Below are positions 1 through 10,384 of a stretch of DNA of 64,000 nucleotides, piece by piece. Origin of the DNA: Mycoplasma sp. NEAQ87857. Its GTDB lineage: Bacteria > Bacillota_I > Bacilli_A > Mycoplasmatales > Metamycoplasmataceae. Positions within the stretch are counted from its first letter, which is position 1; each line of letters opens with the position of its first letter. Position numbers and translations under genes: made by a program. A model generated the notes under the pieces. The model made no database searches and was not told the origin of the DNA. It was given only the letters and a program-made list of their open reading frames with translations. The stretch lies in NCBI RefSeq assembly GCF_009792315.1, contig NZ_CP045542.1, positions 434,001 through 498,000 on the forward strand. Direction: 5' to 3'.

Positions 1-130
1 TAAAACTGCTAAAAATAAAATTTCATTAGTTAATATTATCAATTCTAAAACCTTTTTAGCTGCTGCTATTACTGTTATTGTTGTAGCAATAGTTGTTTTA
101 AGTGTTTTATTAGCTTTAAATATAGGATAA
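1..130 (+). CDS. C-terminal end of a membrane protein, probably Ser/Thr protein kinase (partial)
   Basis: Only the last 42 codons are in the window, in the frame beginning at base 2 and ending with TAA at 128-130. They encode a short polar stretch followed by one strongly hydrophobic segment (roughly FLAAAITVIVVAIVVLSVLL), so the protein ends in a membrane anchor with almost no tail. Nothing catalytic is visible. The identity is inferred from context: in many mycoplasmas the PP2C phosphatase and PknB-like kinase genes lie directly before rsgA, and mycoplasmal kinases end in a membrane segment without PASTA repeats. The next gene starts two bases after the stop, so they are very probably co-transcribed. 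Any other C-terminally anchored protein would fit as well. Confidence 0.45.
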   Translation, partial: KTAKNKISLVNIINSKTFLAAAITVIVVAIVVLSVLLALNIG

Positions 131-132
131 TT

Positions 133-975
133 ATGCATAAAATACATAAAATTATTGCTAATAGATACACTGTGTGTGATCAAGATTATAATTGTCAAGT
201 GCTTTCAGCAGCAGGGAAATTAAGATTATTAGATATAACTCCTGTAGTTGGAGATAATGTAGAAATTAATGAACATCAAATTATTGAAATCAAAGAGCGT
301 AAAAATTGATTTATTCGTCCTAAAGTAGCAAACATTGATCAAATGTTAGTCTTTATGTCAGTTAAAGAACCTAAGTTTCAACAATTTTTATTAGATAAAT
401 ATTTAGCAATTATTGAATATGAAAATATTGAACCTATTATTTGTTTAACAAAGGTTGATTTAGCTTGGGATTTAGCTTTAGAATTACAAAACCAATATCA
501 AAAAATGGGTTATAAAGTATTTTTGATTAATAATACTACTAAAGAATTAAGTAATTTAAAATCAATTTTTAAAGATAAATACTCAGTATTTATGGGTCAA
601 AGTGGAGTTGGTAAAACTACTACTTTAAACTCTTTAAGTAATAATAATTTTGATACTCAAGCAATATCAAAATCCCTAGGAAGAGGAAAACATACTACTA
701 GAGTAGTAGAAATTGTACCTTTTAATAATGGTTATTTAATTGATACTCCAGGATTTAGTTCTTTAGCTATTCCAATTGATGCTTTAGAATTAGCTCATAG
801 TTTTAATACTTTTAAACAATTATTAGTTAATTGTAAATATCGTTCTTGCTTACATTTAAATGAAAATGAAGTAGATTGTGCTATTAAACAAGCTGTAACT
901 AGCAATTTAATTCCACAATTTAGATATGATAATTATGTCAAATTGCAAAAAGAATTAACTGAAAGGAAATTTTAA
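133..975 (+). CDS. rsgA: Ribosome small-subunit-dependent GTPase A (RsgA)
   Basis: A 280-residue circularly permuted GTPase that helps late maturation of the 30S subunit. The N-terminal OB-fold covers about residues 1-65. The G motifs follow in permuted order: G4 TKVD near residue 97, the P-loop GQSGVGKTT from residue 155, and G3 DTPGFS near 205. The C-terminal zinc site reads C-x4-C-x-H-x6-C near residues 236-249, as is normal for the family. A TGA at 307-309 is read as Trp, so the gene continues across it. The ATG at 133 lies two bases after the upstream stop and leaves a family-typical N-terminus. The stop is one base from the next ATG, so rsgA and rpe form one transcription unit. Confidence 0.95.
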
Positions 976-976
976 T

Positions 977-1648
977 ATGCAAAAATATGTTACACCAAGT
1001 TTATTAAACATTAATGAAGGACAAAGAATTAATGTTGCTAATGAATTAATTAAAAATGGTATTAAATGAATTCATTATGATGTAATGGATGGTAATTTTG
1101 TACCTAATACTGCTATTAGTGTGGAAGAAATTAATCAAATTCATAATGATGGATTAAAACATATTAAAGATGCTCATTTAATGGTGGCTAATCCTTATGA
1201 TTATGTAGAATCATTAAAAAATTGTGATATTTTAACTTTCCATTATGAAGCAATAGAAAATGATTTAGCTAAATTTAAACAGTTTTTAGATGATAATTAT
1301 GATGAATTAAAAATTGGTTTAGCAATTAAACCAAATACTAGTGTCCAAACCATTAAACCATTTTTAAATAAATTAGCTTTAGTATTAGTTATGTCAGTAG
1401 AACCTGGAAAAGGTGGACAAAAATTTATTCCAACTTCAATTGATAAAATTAAAGAATTAAAACAATTAAGAATAGCTAATAATTATGATTATTTAATTCA
1501 AGTAGATGGTGGGATTAATGATACTACTGGTCCTGAATGTTTTAAAGCCGGAGCAGATGCTTGTGTTGCAGGAACTTTTTTAGTTTTTGAACCAACTAAA
1601 GCTAAAATTGATTCAATTTTAGGTAAATTTGCTAAACACAATAAATAA
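977..1648 (+). CDS. rpe: Ribulose-phosphate 3-epimerase
   Basis: A 223-residue TIM-barrel enzyme interconverting ribulose 5-phosphate and xylulose 5-phosphate in the non-oxidative pentose-phosphate pathway. Family motifs are present: TPSLLN at the start (family S-x-L-S/N), HYDVMDGNFVPN with the catalytic Asp and metal-binding His/Asp, DAHLMV, LVMSVEPGKGGQ (family M-V-x-P-G-x-G-G) and QVDGGIN with the second catalytic Asp. One Trp is encoded by TGA near 1067. The start at 977 follows a GAAAGGAAA Shine-Dalgarno sequence inside the end of rsgA, and a strong hairpin terminator follows the stop. In mycoplasmas without oxidative pentose-phosphate enzymes this step supplies pentoses from glycolytic intermediates. 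Length and motifs are normal for the family. Confidence 0.95.
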
Positions 1649-1650
1649 CA

Positions 1651-1677
1651 AAACAGCAGAATTTCTGCTGTTTTTTG
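1651..1677 (+). terminator. Rho-independent terminator after rpe
   Basis: Inverted repeat AAACAGCAGAA / TTCTGCTGTTT with a one-base centre followed by a run of six T. It ends the kinase?-rsgA-rpe unit. Confidence 0.85.
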
Positions 1678-1680
1678 TAT

Positions 1681-1706
1681 AAAAAAATAACCCAAAAAGG
1701 GTTATT
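1681..1706 (-). terminator. Terminator of rpsT
   Basis: Stem TAACCC/GGGTTA with an A5 loop. On the minus strand it is followed by a run of seven U, directly after the rpsT stop. Confidence 0.75.
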
Positions 1707-1712
1707 AAGATA

Positions 1713-1973
1713 CTATTTGTTTTTGTTTACAAAAGCATCTAAACGTGAGTGTTTTCTAGCACCTTTATTAATGTGGAACACTCCTTTAGAAACAGCTTTA
1801 GCAATAACTTTGTGAGCAGCAGCAACTAATGCATCAGCATTTTCTGCTTTAGCTAAAACAGCTTCTCTTGCTTTACGGATAGCTGTTTTAACACGTGATT
1901 TCATTGCAGCGTTTTTAACTCTAGCAGCTTCCATTTTAGCAATACTTTTAACTTTAGATTTAATGTTTGCCAT
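1713..1973 (-). CDS. rpsT: 30S ribosomal protein S20
   Basis: An 86-residue basic protein that binds the 5' domain of 16S rRNA. It begins MANIKSKVKSIAK, has many Ala, Lys and Arg residues, and contains the family's helical-hairpin pattern (KGVFHINKGARKHSRL near the end). A longer start 18 bases upstream (MKKEGF...) is in frame, but those codons contain the Shine-Dalgarno sequence AAGGAGGG, which sits correctly for the ATG at 1971-1973. The shorter form also matches the family N-terminus. The gene stands alone between convergent rpe and a divergent lipoprotein, with its own terminator. Confidence 0.95.
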   Translation of the reverse strand: MANIKSKVKSIAKMEAARVKNAAMKSRVKTAIRKAREAVLAKAENADALVAAAHKVIAKAVSKGVFHINKGARKHSRLDAFVNKNK

Positions 1974-2050
1974 AAATCCCTCCTTTTTCATTTAGTTTGA
2001 AAAATCAACTATATTATAGTCTAAAAGTTAGGTTTTTAAATAATAATTTT

Positions 2051-2064
2051 AGTAAAATATAAAT
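2051..2064 (+). promoter_or_regulatory. Promoter with -10 box giving a leaderless lipoprotein mRNA
   Basis: AGTAAAATATAAAT stands just upstream of the ATG at 2065. The -10 hexamer TAAAAT (2053-2058) is six bases from the ATG and no Shine-Dalgarno sequence is visible, so transcription probably starts at or beside the start codon. The same AGTAAAATAT string recurs near 10336, 14629, 15208 and (minus strand) 35906 and looks like this genome's -10 consensus. Confidence 0.55.
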
Positions 2065-3702
2065 ATGACAAAGAAACTAAGAAAATTTTTATTATTAGGT
2101 TTAACAAGTATAACTGCAGTAGGTATAACTGGATGTAATTTACTTGCTAAACCTAATGTTGAAAACCCACCTGTAAATATACCAACAACCCAATCACACT
2201 ATATTAAAAATATTGATCAAAATTATGTTTCATTATATAGTTATATGATTAATAATTATGCAGTAGCAAATACCAGTAAATGATTTTCAAGCAATGATCC
2301 ATTTATTGAATTAGAAGTTGCTAATTTTGAAAAGAAAGATCGTAAAGCGTTTAATGAGCTACAAAACTTTACTAATGTAAATGAAGCTAATCTTTTTGTA
2401 CGTAATTATGCTAACAATCACTTATTAAAACCAATTGTAAAAAACTTAAATAATGATTTTAAATTAATGAGAAGTTTAGATTCATCAATTAACTTAATGA
2501 AAAAATTAACTACATTTATTAACACTTATACTAATCCTAATGAAGAACAATTAAAAATCTCTGAAGAACTTTTTGAAGTTTTAAAATTAAGTATTTTAAA
2601 TTATAAAAATAGTATTGTAACAGCTCAAATTAACAAAATGGTGTCAAAAATCAATTTAACTGATAACCAAGATTTAAATAACTTAAAAACTAAATTAAAT
2701 GATTTAACAAACTTAGAAAAGACAATGAAATTAAAAGATACAACTACTTTATCTGTGGTTGATAAAATTGAATTTTATAATAAATATTATGATGCATCAA
2801 ATTTAATTATCAATGAGTTTAAAGAAAAAGTTTATCCATTGTACTTAAAGGAATTAAATAAATATAATAAAACAATATTTAACCAAGTTAGACCAATTCT
2901 AAAAGGAAAAGCACTTAATCCTTTTGCTAGTCCAGTTAATAATTTACCTAGAATTGTAGGATTATACTTAAATGAAAATGAAATCCAAAATAACACCTTT
3001 ATTAAAAAATACAAAGAAAAAGGATATCATTTTATTCCTAATAATCAATCAGTTGATCTAGGTAAATTCCATCAAATAGTAGTTAAAACTAATTTACTAA
3101 CTCATCCATTACAAATTGCACAAGTATATAAAACTTCCGAAGTTGAAAATCATCCAAACTTTAGTAATAAGTATTTAATTAAAATGAAACTGGTATCTCA
3201 ATATTTTCATCCAAAAGTATTTCCTTTTGTATCTAAATCACCTATTAGTAGTGAATTAGATCCTAAATATGCTGTTTATAACTTTAATTATTTTGGTATT
3301 AATGATTTTAATTTTAATAACCACGATTTAAATATTAACTTGAGATATAAAGTTGATGACAATTTATATGTTCCAAATACTCAATGAGATCAATATTTCT
3401 ACAGTAATAAAGATGTACTAGTGGCATATAATTATCCTAAACCTATTTCAAATATTGCTGTTGATGTATATTTTGAAATTACAAAAGAACAATATGATGC
3501 TATTATTAACCCTAATAATTTAACTTCTAGCGAAAAAATTCCTGTGGTTAATAATTACAAAGGTGATAAAGGTAACAAAAACCTTGGTATTGAAATTAAA
3601 AACACTATTATTAATCAACTTAATGCAACTGACAAAGAACAATTATTAAACGAAGATGATAAAGTTTTTAGTAATTTCAAACTAAATATAACTTTTAATT
3701 AA
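2065..3702 (+). CDS. Hypothetical surface lipoprotein
   Basis: A 545-residue protein of unknown function, continuous when TGA at 2281 and 3385 is read as Trp. The first 25 residues form a lipoprotein signal peptide: basic MTKKLRK, a hydrophobic core, and lipobox VGITGC with the acylated Cys at residue 25. The rest is rich in Asn, Lys and Leu and looks largely helical to about residue 290. A C-terminal third richer in Tyr, Phe and Pro may be a beta domain. I recognise no catalytic motif. It would sit on the outer face of the membrane. It is transcribed alone, from what looks like a leaderless promoter, into a terminator at 3706-3736. Confidence 0.85.
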
Positions 3703-3705
3703 TTT

Positions 3706-3736
3706 AAAAAATCAGATAATTTTATCTGATTTTTTT
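3706..3736 (+). terminator. Terminator after the lipoprotein gene
   Basis: Stem AAATCAGATA/TATCTGATTT with a four-base loop and a T-run, beginning four bases after the stop. Confidence 0.8.
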
Positions 3737-3804
3737 ATTCTGTTTAAGAATAAAAACTGATATTGAAAATTTTAAAATATAAACATAATAACAGAAAGGA
3801 TTAT

Positions 3805-5538
3805 ATGACTGAAACAAAAATTAAACAGACAAATACATCAGCTTTTAAACGTCATTGACAAAGTTTAAAAGCTGGTTTAGAACGTTTTGGTAGAGCTTTA
3901 ATTATTCCTATATCAATTTTACCAATTATGGCTATAATTGGTGCTATAGGATATATTATGATATCTGCAGGAACTAAAACTGGAGCTATACATAATGCTA
4001 CATTTAAAGCTTTTGCTAATGGTATTAAGTTGCTTGGAATGTCTCCAATTTATAACTTAGACATATTATTTGCTATTGGTTTATCTGCAGGGTTAGCTAA
4101 AACTGAAAAAGTTTCTGCTGCATTAAGTGGTATAGCAGCTTTAATTAGTTTTTACTTTGCTGCTAATGTATTATTAAGTTATACAAACTTAAAAGACTCT
4201 TTACCTAAAGCTGAAGTTGGTAAACTTGAAACCATTCAAAGATTTGGTAAATATTCTAATGGGTTTAATTTAAATGCTTTAGGTGGAATTTTAAGTGGAT
4301 ATGTAGGTTATAAAGTACATCAATATACTTATAAATTACAATTTCCTAAAGCTATTGCGTTCTTTGGAGGACCTAAATTTTCTCCAGTAGCTACATTTAT
4401 TATTGGTTTTTTAATTGGGTTACCTTTAACTTGAATTTGAGTTTATGTTTATAAAGCAATGGCTGCTATAGGTAGAGGAATTAGAGATCTTGGAGCTGGT
4501 GGATCATTCTTATATGGATTTACCAATAGATTACTTTTACCATTTGGATTACACAATGTACCAAATGCTATTTTAAGATATACTCCAGCTGGAGGAACTT
4601 GAACTTATACACCTGTAGGTGGAAAACCTGAAACATTTGAAGGATTTTACAATATTCTTTTAGCTAAATTGCAACATGGAATTAAAATAACTCCTGCAGA
4701 TTCATTAATTAGTGTAGGAACTTATCCAACAAATATCTTTGCTTTACCTGGAGCTGCTGTTGGAATGTTTTTAGCAGTACCTAAAGCAAGACGTAAATTA
4801 GCTGCACCAATTATTTTTGGAGCAGTATCTAGTTCTATTCTTTCAGGAGTTACTGAACCTATTGAATTTACATTTATTTTCACTGCACCTTTATTATGAG
4901 TAACTCATGCCTTTTTAACTGGATTTACTTATATGTTTATGTATCTTTCAGGAACTGCAGCAATTAGTGGAACTGGTGAAGGTATTATTACATGATTTAT
5001 TTATAATGCTCCTGCATATGAATTAGTACCTAGGGTATGAATGTTATGAGTTTTAGGTCCTTTATTCTTTATTGAGTATTTAGTAGTATTTTACTTTATG
5101 ATTACTAAATTAAACTTAAATACCCCAGGAAGAGACGCTGAAGAATTTAAACTATACACTAAACAAGATTTTAGAAACAAACTTAAAAATCAATCACTTG
5201 AGGATTCTTCAAGTGATAATCAAACTACAATTAACAATGATTATAATATTGAACAACTATTAGCAAATCCGATATTAGAAGGTGAAAAAGCTGAAGATAT
5301 TAAAAAAGCAGTAAATTTAATTACTGCTTATGGTGGATTTAGCAATATGAAAGAAATAGGCGCTTGTATTTCAAGGTTAAGAATTGCTGTAGTTGATAAA
5401 AACTTAGTTAATAAAGATCTTATTAAACAAAATGGTTCATTAGGAATTGTAGATTCTGGAGAACAAGTACAATCAGTTTTTGGTGCAAAAGCTATGGTTT
5501 ATGCACGTATTATGAATTTAATAAAAACTATCGAATAA
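3805..5538 (+). CDS. PTS sugar permease, fused EIIC-EIIB (glucose/N-acetylglucosamine family)
   Basis: A 577-residue phosphotransferase permease that imports and phosphorylates a sugar. Residues 1-430 form the multi-span EIIC domain. It opens with FGRALIIPISILP, carries the family His in LPFGLHN (His250), and has the conserved substrate-site motif GVTEPIEF near residue 348. A polar linker of about 60 residues precedes the EIIB domain (about 488-577), whose phosphorylated cysteine is Cys521 in IGACISRLR. No EIIA domain is fused, so a separate EIIA is expected. Several Trp residues are TGA codons. The ATG at 3805 follows an AAAGGA Shine-Dalgarno sequence. Substrate specificity cannot be told from sequence; an RpiR-type regulator nearby suggests an amino sugar or hexose. 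Confidence 0.9.
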
Positions 5539-5539
5539 A

Positions 5540-5767
5540 ATGGAAAAATTAGCAATTATCATAGTTGGTTCATTTTTAATCTTATTTTTCTTTTTAATTG
5601 CTTCAATGATTTTATATCATCGATGTAAAAGAAAGATTAATTACATTATTGATGAATCAATTCCTTATAGAGAACAATTATATAAAACCTTTATTAAATA
5701 CTTTCCGTATGTTTTATATATGTGTGGTGTAATATTGGTTTTTGTTATGATTAAGATCTTACTTTAA
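5540..5767 (+). CDS. Small membrane protein downstream of the PTS permease
   Basis: A 75-residue protein starting one base after the permease stop, so it is almost certainly on the same mRNA. It has two hydrophobic segments (about residues 5-26 and 56-74) joined by a basic and polar loop of about 30 residues, with both ends probably on the same side of the membrane. I do not recognise a family. The tight coupling suggests an accessory role for the permease, but this is inference only. Its 3' end overlaps the convergent regulator gene by four bases. Confidence 0.65.
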   Translation: MEKLAIIIVGSFLILFFFLIASMILYHRCKRKINYIIDESIPYREQLYKTFIKYFPYVLYMCGVILVFVMIKILL

Positions 5768-6519
5768 AGATAAATTAAAATATTTGTAAAAAATAAATTA
5801 ATGAAAATATTAAACAATAATGGATCAACATAAAAATCACAATAATCTTGAATAATAAAATTATTAAACTGTTTTAAAGTTAAGTTATTAATTGCATGAT
5901 TACAAAAAGCAAACAACGCAGCTCCATTATTGGTTGCTAAAACACTAGGGATAATAGTTTCTGCAGTAGTTGCAGAATTACTTACCATTATAACTAAAGT
6001 ATTTTCATCACTATTATAAGCTTGAGCATATTTAGAAGCAAAATCGCTAGACATTTTGATATTTAATCCCATACGTTGTAAATGGGTATAAATATCAAAT
6101 AAAGCTCGATAGCTTCCACCAGAAGTGATAATTAATATCTTTTGAGCTTGTTTAATCATTAAAGCAATTTGTTTAAAATCATAATTACTTAATACTTTTA
6201 AAAATAAAGCAACATTATTATTAAATTGTAATAAGGAATTTTGCTTATCTTTAGTTAAAAGCATCTTTTTACCTTTGTATTTAATGATTTCTTGCTTAAA
6301 GCTATTAAATGAATCATAACCTAATTTAGCAACAAACTTACTAATAGTGCTTTGAGTGGTTAAACATAAATCAGCTAATTTAGTACTATTTAACTTTTCT
6401 ATATCTGATAGATGAACTAAAATAGTATGTGCAACAAAAGCATTAACATCATCCCTATAAGTAAAATTAAGCAATTTCTTAATTAAATTAGAATTTTTTA
6501 CATTTGTTTCCATAAACAT
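5764..6519 (-). CDS. MurR/RpiR family transcriptional regulator
   Basis: A 251-residue repressor-type protein. Residues 1-75 form the helix-turn-helix RpiR domain (STKLADLCLTTQSTISKFVAKLG resembles the recognition helix of this family). Residues about 105-230 form a SIS sugar-isomerase fold that senses phosphosugars, with ILIITSGGSYRA as the typical phosphosugar-binding loop and VIMVSNSATTAETI as the second motif. The gene is convergent with the PTS permease pair and overlaps its last gene by four bases, and it is divergent from the PHP gene. Such regulators usually control neighbouring sugar genes, so the PTS permease is the likely target. The start could also be the Met at 6513, which would shorten the protein by two residues. 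Confidence 0.85.
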   Translation of the reverse strand: MFMETNVKNSNLIKKLLNFTYRDDVNAFVAHTILVHLSDIEKLNSTKLADLCLTTQSTISKFVAKLGYDSFNSFKQEIIKYKGKKMLLTKDKQNSLLQFNNNVALFLKVLSNYDFKQIALMIKQAQKILIITSGGSYRALFDIYTHLQRMGLNIKMSSDFASKYAQAYNSDENTLVIMVSNSATTAETIIPSVLATNNGAALFAFCNHAINNLTLKQFNNFIIQDYCDFYVDPLLFNIFINLFFTNILIYL

Positions 6520-6548
6520 AATTATATAAAAAAGAGAAAGAAGAATTT

Positions 6549-7385
6549 ATGAAATATGATTATCATATGCATACAACTTACTGCAAGCATGCAGATGTAA
6601 GTGTTGAACAATTAGTTGCTCAACACATCAAAAACCAATTTCTAGAAATTGGAATATCAGATCACATCCCTTATCCAGGAAAATTAGATTCTAAAGACAA
6701 CGCTAGAATGTATTTGAATGAAATGCAAAGTTATTTAAATGAGATTAAACAACAAAAAGAGCTTCATAAAGATAAAATTAAAATACTTAGTGGTTTTGAA
6801 AGTGAATATTTTCCTTCAATGCATCAATGGTATTTAGAATTATTAAAAAAAGATGATGTTGATTATTTAATCTTAGGAATTCATGCTGTAGAGAACTTAG
6901 ATCCAGAAAATAACTTTAATAAAAATTGCACAAATCATTTACAGCTTGAAAGATATTTCAAAGCATTAGATCAAGGAATGAGAACTAATATGTTTTTATA
7001 TGCAGTGCACCCAGATTTTTATATGAAATCATTTGAAGTGTGAGATGATAAATGCATAGAACTAGCAAATAAAATTTGTGATTTAGCTTTAGAATTAGAT
7101 TTTCCTTTAGGTTTTAATATTAATGGTTTATGAAAGGGTAAACGAGTTATAGGTAATGTATATCGTAATAAATACCCAATTTATGAATTTTGACAAATAG
7201 TAAAAGCTAAAGGGGTTAAAATCGTTTTAGAATCTGATATTCACCATCAAAAACAATTGTATGACAATGATATAGTAAATAAAACTTATCAAGTTTTAAA
7301 TGATTGAGGGTTAATTGATTTAGTTATTCCAAGACCCAATATTGAAAGATATCATTCAAAACTTAAAGAACTAAACATTAAATAG
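6549..7385 (+). CDS. PHP-domain phosphoesterase (histidinol-phosphatase-like)
   Basis: A 278-residue metal-dependent phosphoesterase of the PHP superfamily, continuous through TGA (Trp) codons at 7041, 7131, 7191 and 7305. Metal-binding motifs are visible: DYHMHTTYCKHAD at the start, EIGISDH near residue 40, GFESEYF near 81, GIHAVE near 117, AVHPDFYM near 158 and ESDIHHQ near 235. Family members include histidinol-phosphatase HisK. As nothing else in the window suggests histidine synthesis and mycoplasmas generally lack it, a general sugar- or nucleotide-phosphate phosphatase is more likely. The gene is divergent from the RpiR regulator, with only 29 bases between the two starts, so regulation by that protein is possible. 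Confidence 0.85.
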
Positions 7386-7390
7386 TAATT

Positions 7391-7420
7391 AAAAAATCAC
7401 CAATATTATTGGTGATTTTT
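7391..7420. terminator. Bidirectional terminator between the PHP gene and the large lipoprotein gene
   Basis: Inverted repeat AAAATCACCAAT/ATTGGTGATTTT separated by two bases, with A-rich and T-rich flanks. It can serve both convergent genes. Confidence 0.8.
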
Positions 7421-7421
7421 G

Positions 7422-10209
7422 TTATTTGCTTAATGAAATATCAACATCAAAATTATGATTGTCATCAATAATTTTTTGATTAATTTGAGCCACTAAATCT
7501 TGAACTAATTTAAATAAATCATCAAACTTAGTAGTTAATTGAGTTATTTCTAAATTTTGATCTAAAGCTTGTTGTAATTGATCAACTTTATCTTTTAATG
7601 TTTGATTATTGCTATAATCAAACATTGCTTGAGTTTTAGTATAAGTAATCAATGCATTAGCTCTTTTAGTTAATAATTCTTGATTGTTAACTGATTCATT
7701 ATTATTAATAATAGCTAAAGTATCTTTTGGTAAAGAAATAGTAGGCTTTAATAACTTGGTAAATAATTCTGGAGCTGCTAAATTAAATCCGTATTTAACA
7801 TTAGCATCATTTAACATATAAACAGTTTGACTTGGTTGATCTGATATAGCAAATTCAATATTTAAAATTGGTTTAGCAAATTCATTTTTAGCATTGTAGT
7901 ATCAATTAAATGATTTAATTGATACTGTTTTAACTTGGTATAAGCTATAAGTTCCTAAAGAAGTATTGATATCTTGATCTTTAACTTTGTTAAAAATACT
8001 ATCTTTAAACTTTGAAAGATCTAATTGAATAAACATATTATGATCAACATTAGTTTCTTGATCATTTAAATTGTTATATAACTTGATATTATTTGAAATA
8101 TCAAATGAAACATAGTTATTAGGACTTATTGCAATTGAAGTTAAAATATCAGGTTGAATAATTGGTGTATAGGTATTGAAATTACTTTGATCTTGAGTTG
8201 GTAAGTTAGCAATTTGATCATCAATTGCAGTGATTTGATTATTAATAGCAGTAATTATATTGCTAATATTTTGTAGTGTTTTATTATCGTCTTCAGTTTT
8301 ATTTTCTTTGTTATCTAATTCTTCTTTTTTGGTATTTAATTCTTGTAATTGAGTGTTTAATTGTTCTTTATTTTCGTTTAATTTTTCTTTAATTTTTTTG
8401 ATATTTGCAAAAATAGGTACTGTAATTTGTTTATTGTTTGAAATTTGAATGTCTTTGGTTGAATTAATTAAATAATTGGTTGATGATATTTGACTAATGG
8501 TAGATAATTGTAAAATTTGTTGATTAATTGCTCCTGCAATTATTTTTAATTCTTTTTCTAAATCATTATTTTTATCAACTAAATTACTTAATGAATCAAA
8601 AGCATCATTAATAATATTTTTTAATTGATCAAATTTGACTCTAATTTGATCAAAACCTTTATTGTTATTGATTTTAACTTGATTATCTACAGCTCATTTT
8701 GGTAAATTTGAATCATTTAAAGCGTTTTGTAAATTGTTATATAAGTTACTAATATTAGCAGTTAGACCTAAAGTCATCATACCGTCTAATTGTTTAAATA
8801 TATTTTGAATGTTAGTGTTGCTTTCACCTTTGATAATATTAAAAACAAAACTATTACCTTGCAAGAATCTATTCATAAATTCTAAAATTTGTTTTACTTT
8901 ATCAGTCATTTGTTGAATGTTTGTAGCTGGATTTTTGTTTAACTCAGTAACTAAATCATTAAATGATTGATTTACTTGAGCAAAAACATTGTTGTTAGGG
9001 TTTGAAAAAGCTAAATTTAAATATTCAAATGGACCAATTTGTTTTAGCTTAGTAATTTTTAATAATGATTCTTTATAGACTTTTAATAGATTATTTAACA
9101 ATTGATTTCATAAATTTGTAGTTTTATTAATGATTTTATCTTTGATAAAAATCATATCAGGATTGGTGCTATTAGTATTTAATTGATAATTAAAATCAAA
9201 CAATAAAGGTTGTTTAATACTGTTATTTAATTGTTGTTCTATAAAATTAAAAGCAGCATCGTTAAATGTTATGATTTTACTTAAATCAAAAGTTGATAAA
9301 GAAGTAGCTGTAGGATAAATATTTTCTACCTTATATTCTTTTTGATATGCGTTTTTAAATTCATTACTTGTAAAAGCGTTTCAAACTATACCATTTAGAA
9401 TTTTGTATTTTTCACCTTCTTCAAGTAATGTATCAACTTCTTGGATATTAAATTGTTTTTTATTATTAATTTGTTCTACAATATTTTTTAATCAAGCATC
9501 TGATTCATCAACAACTGATTTTAAACTACTAATTTCTTTAATTTTATTAACTAAATCAGGATTTTTATAAATATTATCAAATAGATTTTTTGCATTTTGA
9601 AGAGCATATGTTAAGTAATTATCTTTAGTTTTAACTTTAATAAGGTTCAAATATCCTTCTTGAATAATTGCAACTAATGAACTAATTACTAAATCGGTAT
9701 TGATTGGTGATTTAGCGATTTCAGTTTTAAGTTGATCAACTTTGTTTTTAAAACCATCAATTTTGACATCTTCTTTAAAACCATCTAAAAATTTATTTAA
9801 TTCATCAAGTTTCTTAGAATCGTTATTAATGTTATTAATATCATTAATAAATTTCATAGTTTGTCCAATACCACTACGAATAACAAACATATCTACAGTA
9901 GTATGAATTTTTTGAATATTATTTTGTAATTCATTTACTTTAATATTTGCTACATAATTTTTAAACTGATCTAATTTAAATTTATTATCTTCCATTTGAT
10001 TAAATTGTTCTATACCATCATAAACGTTTTTAATGATGTTGTTTAAATTTAAATCAAGATCATCTACAATCAATTGATTTAATTCATCTTTATTTTTTAA
10101 CTTATATTTATTTTCGTTTGATTCTGTACATGATATTAAACTAGGAACTAATGCCACAACACTTAAAACAAAACTGCTTTTTAACAAAAAATGGATCTTT
10201 TTTTTTCAT
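7422..10209 (-). CDS. Large surface lipoprotein with a frameshifting poly-A tract in its signal peptide
   Basis: The reading frame is open from 10208 down to 7422 with TGA as Trp, giving about 928 residues. The only ATG with a signal-peptide context, at 10207-10209, is one base out of frame: it is followed by nine A (10198-10206 on the minus strand) and stops after 22 codons. With eight A the same ATG would give MKKKIHFLLKSS, a hydrophobic core, and lipobox SLISC, a normal lipoprotein signal. As sequenced, expression needs slippage at the A-tract or a weak in-frame TTG at 10185-10187 (921 residues). The mature protein is Asn/Lys/Leu-rich and helical, with a coiled coil around residues 600-670. 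No known domain is recognised. IS copy 1 lies 71 bases upstream. Confidence 0.75.
10198..10206 (-). repeat. Homopolymeric A9 tract (candidate phase-variation site)
   Basis: Nine T on the plus strand, nine A in the sense strand of the lipoprotein gene, immediately after its ATG. One base fewer restores the full signal peptide and a 928-codon frame. Confidence 0.7.
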
Positions 10210-10265
10210 AATGTCAATTATAACAAATATTAAATTTAATATTTTTTATATAAAATAATTAGCTT

Positions 10266-10280
10266 AAAATGAATAATTTT
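10266..10280 (+). repeat. Direct repeat at the left edge of IS copy 1
   Basis: AAAATGAATAATTTT. The identical 15 bases stand at 47267-47281, at the right edge of IS copy 2, and not at the right edge of copy 1. It looks like a target-site duplication that now flanks the whole block from copy 1 to copy 2. The exact edge may shift by a base because IS ends and target share A/T. Confidence 0.7.
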
Positions 10281-10289
10281 ATTCATTAA

Positions 10290-10325
10290 AAAAGCACGGT
10301 TCCCGGTTTAAGGGTCCGTGCTTTT
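10290..10325. terminator. Hairpin in the left end of IS copy 1
   Basis: AAAAGCACGG pairs with CCGTGCTTTT, with an inner CCC/GGG pairing. It is GC-rich for this genome, has T-runs on both sides, and lies between the inverted repeat and the transposase promoter. It would block transcription entering from outside. Confidence 0.65.
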
Positions 10326-10384
10326 AGTTTCCTAGTAAAATATATATAGAAAAAAATAAACGAAAGGAAACCAACTTAATTATA

